Shown: positions 7,301-9,359 of the stretch, piece after piece | How the letters are laid out: the number at the start of each line of letters is the position of its first letter | How positions within the stretch are numbered: position 1 is the first letter of the stretch | From: Candidatus Sulfopaludibacter sp. SbA3 | GTDB lineage: Bacteria > Acidobacteriota > Terriglobia > 2-12-FULL-54-10 | Length of the DNA stretch: 9,359 bases | Direction: 5' to 3' | NCBI GenBank assembly: GCA_945865705.1 | Contig: CAMBEY010000101.1 | Coordinates: 1-9,359, forward strand | The notes under the pieces: model-generated | Databases searched by the model: none | What the model was told of the DNA's origin: nothing | The model's input: the letters and a program-made list of their open reading frames with translations, nothing else | Position numbers and translations under genes: made by a program

Positions 7301-7633
7301 TGGATGCTCCTACTATTCTAGATAAACATTCTGGCCGTCACCTACTACGTCGGAAAACCTAGTCGAGGGGGATGACTGAATGTAATCATAGTTTTCGCCA
7401 TTAATCTTTGTCAAGGAAAATTAAGATTTTCTGGTTCTATTTTTCAATGGGATGCTGGACGGTTGCACATCACACAGAAAGGCGCGCCTGCTGGGCCACG
7501 GACGAAAGTGCGCGGTCTCGCTTGACAGTCACGGATAACCATCAAACGGACCCGCTCGCTTTCGGTCGCATCCTGGCAGGGTGCTCCATCTCGGTTCGAT
7601 TAGGATGTTACGAGCGCAGCCTGGCGATGCAAC
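7301..7633. other. Intergenic region between the divergent barrel and CCA genes
   Basis: These 333 bp hold no gene that I can support. The left part is AT-rich and contains the promoter and roughly 78-nt leader of the minus-strand barrel operon. The right part (about 7440-7633) is GC-rich. On the plus strand I see no convincing promoter or structured RNA for the CCA gene. A TTGACA at 7522-7527 has no -10 element at a workable distance. Confidence 0.6.
7385..7414 (-). promoter_or_regulatory. Near-consensus sigma-70-type promoter of the barrel-thioredoxin operon
   Basis: On the minus strand TTGACA (7414-7409) and TATGAT (7390-7385) are separated by 18 bp. The -35 is perfect and the -10 matches 5 of 6. 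The flanks are AT-rich. Transcription should start near 7378, giving a leader of about 78 nt before the AGGAG and ATG at 7300. It points at ATG 7300, not at GTG 7204, which supports 7300 as the original start of the gene. Confidence 0.65.
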
Positions 7634-9025
7634 ATGAGATATGATGGTCTCGATTCGATGAATGCTCAGACGAACAACTCGCACCACCGACAAGCGGAAT
7701 CTCCGCGGCAGCTTGCCGCTAGCATCGCGCTGCGGCTGCGCGACAACGGATATCAGGCCTACTTCGTCGGTGGTTGCGTGCGCGATCTGGTGCGCGGCAC
7801 GGAGGCCGAGGAGTTCGCGCCGAAGGACTACGACATCGCCACCGACGCGCTTCCCGAGCAGGTCCAGCGGCTGTTCCCGCATTCGCTCGCCATCGGCGCG
7901 CAGTTCGGCGTCGTGATGGTGATTGAGGACGGACACCGCATCGAGGTCGCCACCTTTCGCAACGATGGACTCTACACCGACGGCCGCCGTCCCGACTCAG
8001 TCAGCTATAGCGCTGATGCGCGCGAGGACGTGCAGCGGCGCGACTTCACCGTGAACGGGCTGCTCATGGACCCGCTCAGTGGCGAAGTACTCGACTACGT
8101 GGAGGGCCAGCGCGACATTAATCGCCGCCTGATCCGGGCCATCGGCGAGCCCGCTCGTCGCTTCCGCGAGGATCGCCTGCGTATGTTGCGCGCGGTGCGC
8201 TTCGCCTGCACACTGAACTTTGAAATTGACCGCGAAACTTTCGCCGCCATCCCGCCGCTGGCCGCACAGATTGCTTCGGTCAGCGCCGAGCGCGTGCGCG
8301 ACGAGCTGCTGCGCATCCTGACCAGCGGTCGCGCGCGACGCGGCTTTGAGTTGCTGGACTCGACTGGCCTGTTGCCACACATTTTTCCCGAGATCGCGGC
8401 GATGCAGGGCGTGGCCCAGCCGCCGCAGTTTCATCCCGAGGGCGATGTCTGGACACACACGCTGCTCATGCTGGAGATGCTGCCAGCCAACTGCGCCACT
8501 ACGCTTGCGCTCGGCGTGCTGCTGCATGACGTCGGCAAGCCGCCCACGTTTCGCGTGGCCGAGGATCGCATTCGTTTTGACCAGCACGTTCCCGTGGGCG
8601 CGCGCATGACCGAGGACATCTGCCAACGGCTGCGGCTGGCGAACGACGAGCAGGCGCAGATCACCGCGCTGGTCGCCAACCACCTGCGCTGGATGGACGT
8701 GCCTCAAATGCGTCCGAGCACCCTGAAACGATTTTTCCGGTTGTATCGCTTCGAAGAACATTTAGAATTGCATCGTCTCGATTGCCTTTCCAGCCACCGC
8801 GATCTGGTAAATTATAATTGGGTGCGGACGCACTTCGCGCAGATGTCCGCCGCGGAAATCCATCCGGAGCGGCTGCTCAGCGGAGAAGACCTGGTAGTGC
8901 TCGGCCACGCGCCCGGCCCGCGCTTCCGCGAGATTCTGCAAGCGGTGGAGGACGCGCAACTCGAGGGCAACCTGGATTCGCGCGACGCTGCGCTAAAGTT
9001 TGTTCGTGAACACTACCCGACTTAG
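7634..9025 (+). CDS. cca: CCA tRNA nucleotidyltransferase with HD domain (class II)
   Basis: The predicted enzyme adds or repairs the 3' CCA end of tRNAs using CTP and ATP. The protein is 463 aa. Class II head motifs are present: G-G-C-V-R-D at 46-51, the metal-binding D65-Y-D67, R-R-D-F-T-V-N-G at 135-142, and the nucleotide-selecting E179-D-R-L-R183 within R-F-R-E-D-R-L-R-M-L-R-A-V-R-F. An HD phosphohydrolase-type domain follows: H-P-E-G-D-V-W-T-H-T at 267-276 and L-L-H298-D299-V-G-K. The E-D-x-x-R motif and overall layout favour a CCA enzyme. A poly(A) polymerase or a partial (A- or CC-adding) enzyme cannot be fully excluded from motifs alone. The start is uncertain: ATG 7634 and ATG 7658 both lack a clear ribosome binding site, and conserved sequence begins only near residue 25. 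It diverges from the barrel operon. An unrecognised gene in the same frame starts 54 bp after its stop. Confidence 0.92.
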   Translation: MRYDGLDSMNAQTNNSHHRQAESPRQLAASIALRLRDNGYQAYFVGGCVRDLVRGTEAEEFAPKDYDIATDALPEQVQRLFPHSLAIGAQFGVVMVIEDGHRIEVATFRNDGLYTDGRRPDSVSYSADAREDVQRRDFTVNGLLMDPLSGEVLDYVEGQRDINRRLIRAIGEPARRFREDRLRMLRAVRFACTLNFEIDRETFAAIPPLAAQIASVSAERVRDELLRILTSGRARRGFELLDSTGLLPHIFPEIAAMQGVAQPPQFHPEGDVWTHTLLMLEMLPANCATTLALGVLLHDVGKPPTFRVAEDRIRFDQHVPVGARMTEDICQRLRLANDEQAQITALVANHLRWMDVPQMRPSTLKRFFRLYRFEEHLELHRLDCLSSHRDLVNYNWVRTHFAQMSAAEIHPERLLSGEDLVVLGHAPGPRFREILQAVEDAQLEGNLDSRDAALKFVREHYPT

Positions 9026-9079
9026 TCCCCGCGTAGGAATATTATCGACCGGCTGAACCTGGAAAGTATCGACACTCTG

Positions 9080-9359
9080 ATGCCTGAATCTCCCAACCGA
9101 ATTGTTCCGCTTGAGCAGATGCTCGCGGACGCTGCGCGCAGCCTGCGCGAATTTCGCGAGCTGCGCGCTCGGGACGCACTTTGCGTGGAGGGGAACGAAC
9201 TACTGTCCAGCACCGCCGCAGAGTCCTTCCTCGCGGCATTCAACCTGCACGGTGAGTACCTCACCGACGCCATCACACTGCTGACGGAGATATCCACGCT
9301 GGACGATCCCTGCCTGGCCGAGCCCGGACAGCGCGCCACTTTCCCTCGCTTAATCGAAC
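9080..9359 (+). CDS. Unrecognised protein, N-terminal part
   Basis: A frame opens at ATG 9080 and stays open to the right edge, giving 93 residues. The sequence is Glu-, Leu- and Arg-rich and looks largely alpha-helical, with a possible coiled-coil stretch at about residues 11-31 (L-E-Q-M-L-A-D-A-A-R-S-L-R-E-F-R-E-L-R-A-R). There is no signal peptide and no motif I recognise. GGAAAG about 13 nt upstream is a poor ribosome binding site. A second Met at codon 14 is an alternative start. The codon use is GC-rich, like cca, and it is probably co-transcribed with cca, 54 bp downstream in the same frame. An antisense frame at 9022-9339 overlaps it. I favour the plus strand because of its GC-ending codons and position after cca. 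Confidence 0.55.
   Translation, partial: MPESPNRIVPLEQMLADAARSLREFRELRARDALCVEGNELLSSTAAESFLAAFNLHGEYLTDAITLLTEISTLDDPCLAEPGQRATFPRLIE

Noticed and set aside
7522..7550. TTGACA as a promoter for cca
   Set aside because: No -10-like hexamer occurs at 16-19 bp; the bases there are GC-rich.
7408..7644. Plus-strand 78-codon open frame upstream of cca
   Set aside because: It starts with TTG inside the -35 region of the opposite promoter, has no ribosome binding site, overlaps the cca start, and resembles nothing known to me.

Overview
The window is a compact, mostly GC-rich stretch of a bacterial chromosome made largely of core genes. The prfA-prmC pair, a TsaD with two long internal inserts, an outer-membrane beta-barrel protein with a TlpA-like partner, and an ECF sigma/anti-sigma pair point to a Gram-negative bacterium. 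My best guess is Acidobacteriota, mainly from the TsaD insert pattern and general gene style. This is inference from memory, not a database result.

Layout from left to right. (1) Minus strand, 1-913: an ECF sigma factor gene, a candidate hairpin, a roughly 200 bp spacer holding a 14-bp inverted repeat, and the first 25 codons of a probable zinc-binding anti-sigma factor that runs off the left edge. (2) Plus strand, 1050-1949: a secreted polysaccharide deacetylase, visibly more AT-rich than its neighbours. (3) Minus strand, 1953-3185: tsaD, convergent with the deacetylase with only 3 bp between their stops. (4) Plus strand, 3309-5463: a good sigma-70-type promoter, then prfA (release factor 1) and prmC (the methyltransferase that modifies RF1). 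(5) A repeat-rich 128-bp spacer. (6) Minus strand, 5592-7414: a near-consensus promoter, then an outer-membrane barrel gene and a TlpA-like thioredoxin gene in one operon. (7) Plus strand, 7634-9025: a CCA-adding tRNA nucleotidyltransferase with an HD domain, followed by the start of an unrecognised gene cut by the right edge.

Functionally most of the window serves translation: TsaD (t6A37 of tRNA), RF1 and PrmC (termination), and the CCA enzyme (tRNA 3' end). The rest concerns the envelope and its regulation: ECF sigma/anti-sigma, deacetylase, barrel protein and thioredoxin.

The most notable oddity is in the barrel gene. A well-placed promoter, ribosome binding site and ATG lead into a 31-residue signal-peptide-like sequence. 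This ends at a UGA that is exactly in frame with, and immediately followed by, the rest of the barrel protein (GTG at 7204). The gene is therefore either interrupted by a nonsense change or sequence error, or is expressed in an unusual way. I see no undescribed multi-gene system, CRISPR array, insertion sequence, tRNA or rRNA.
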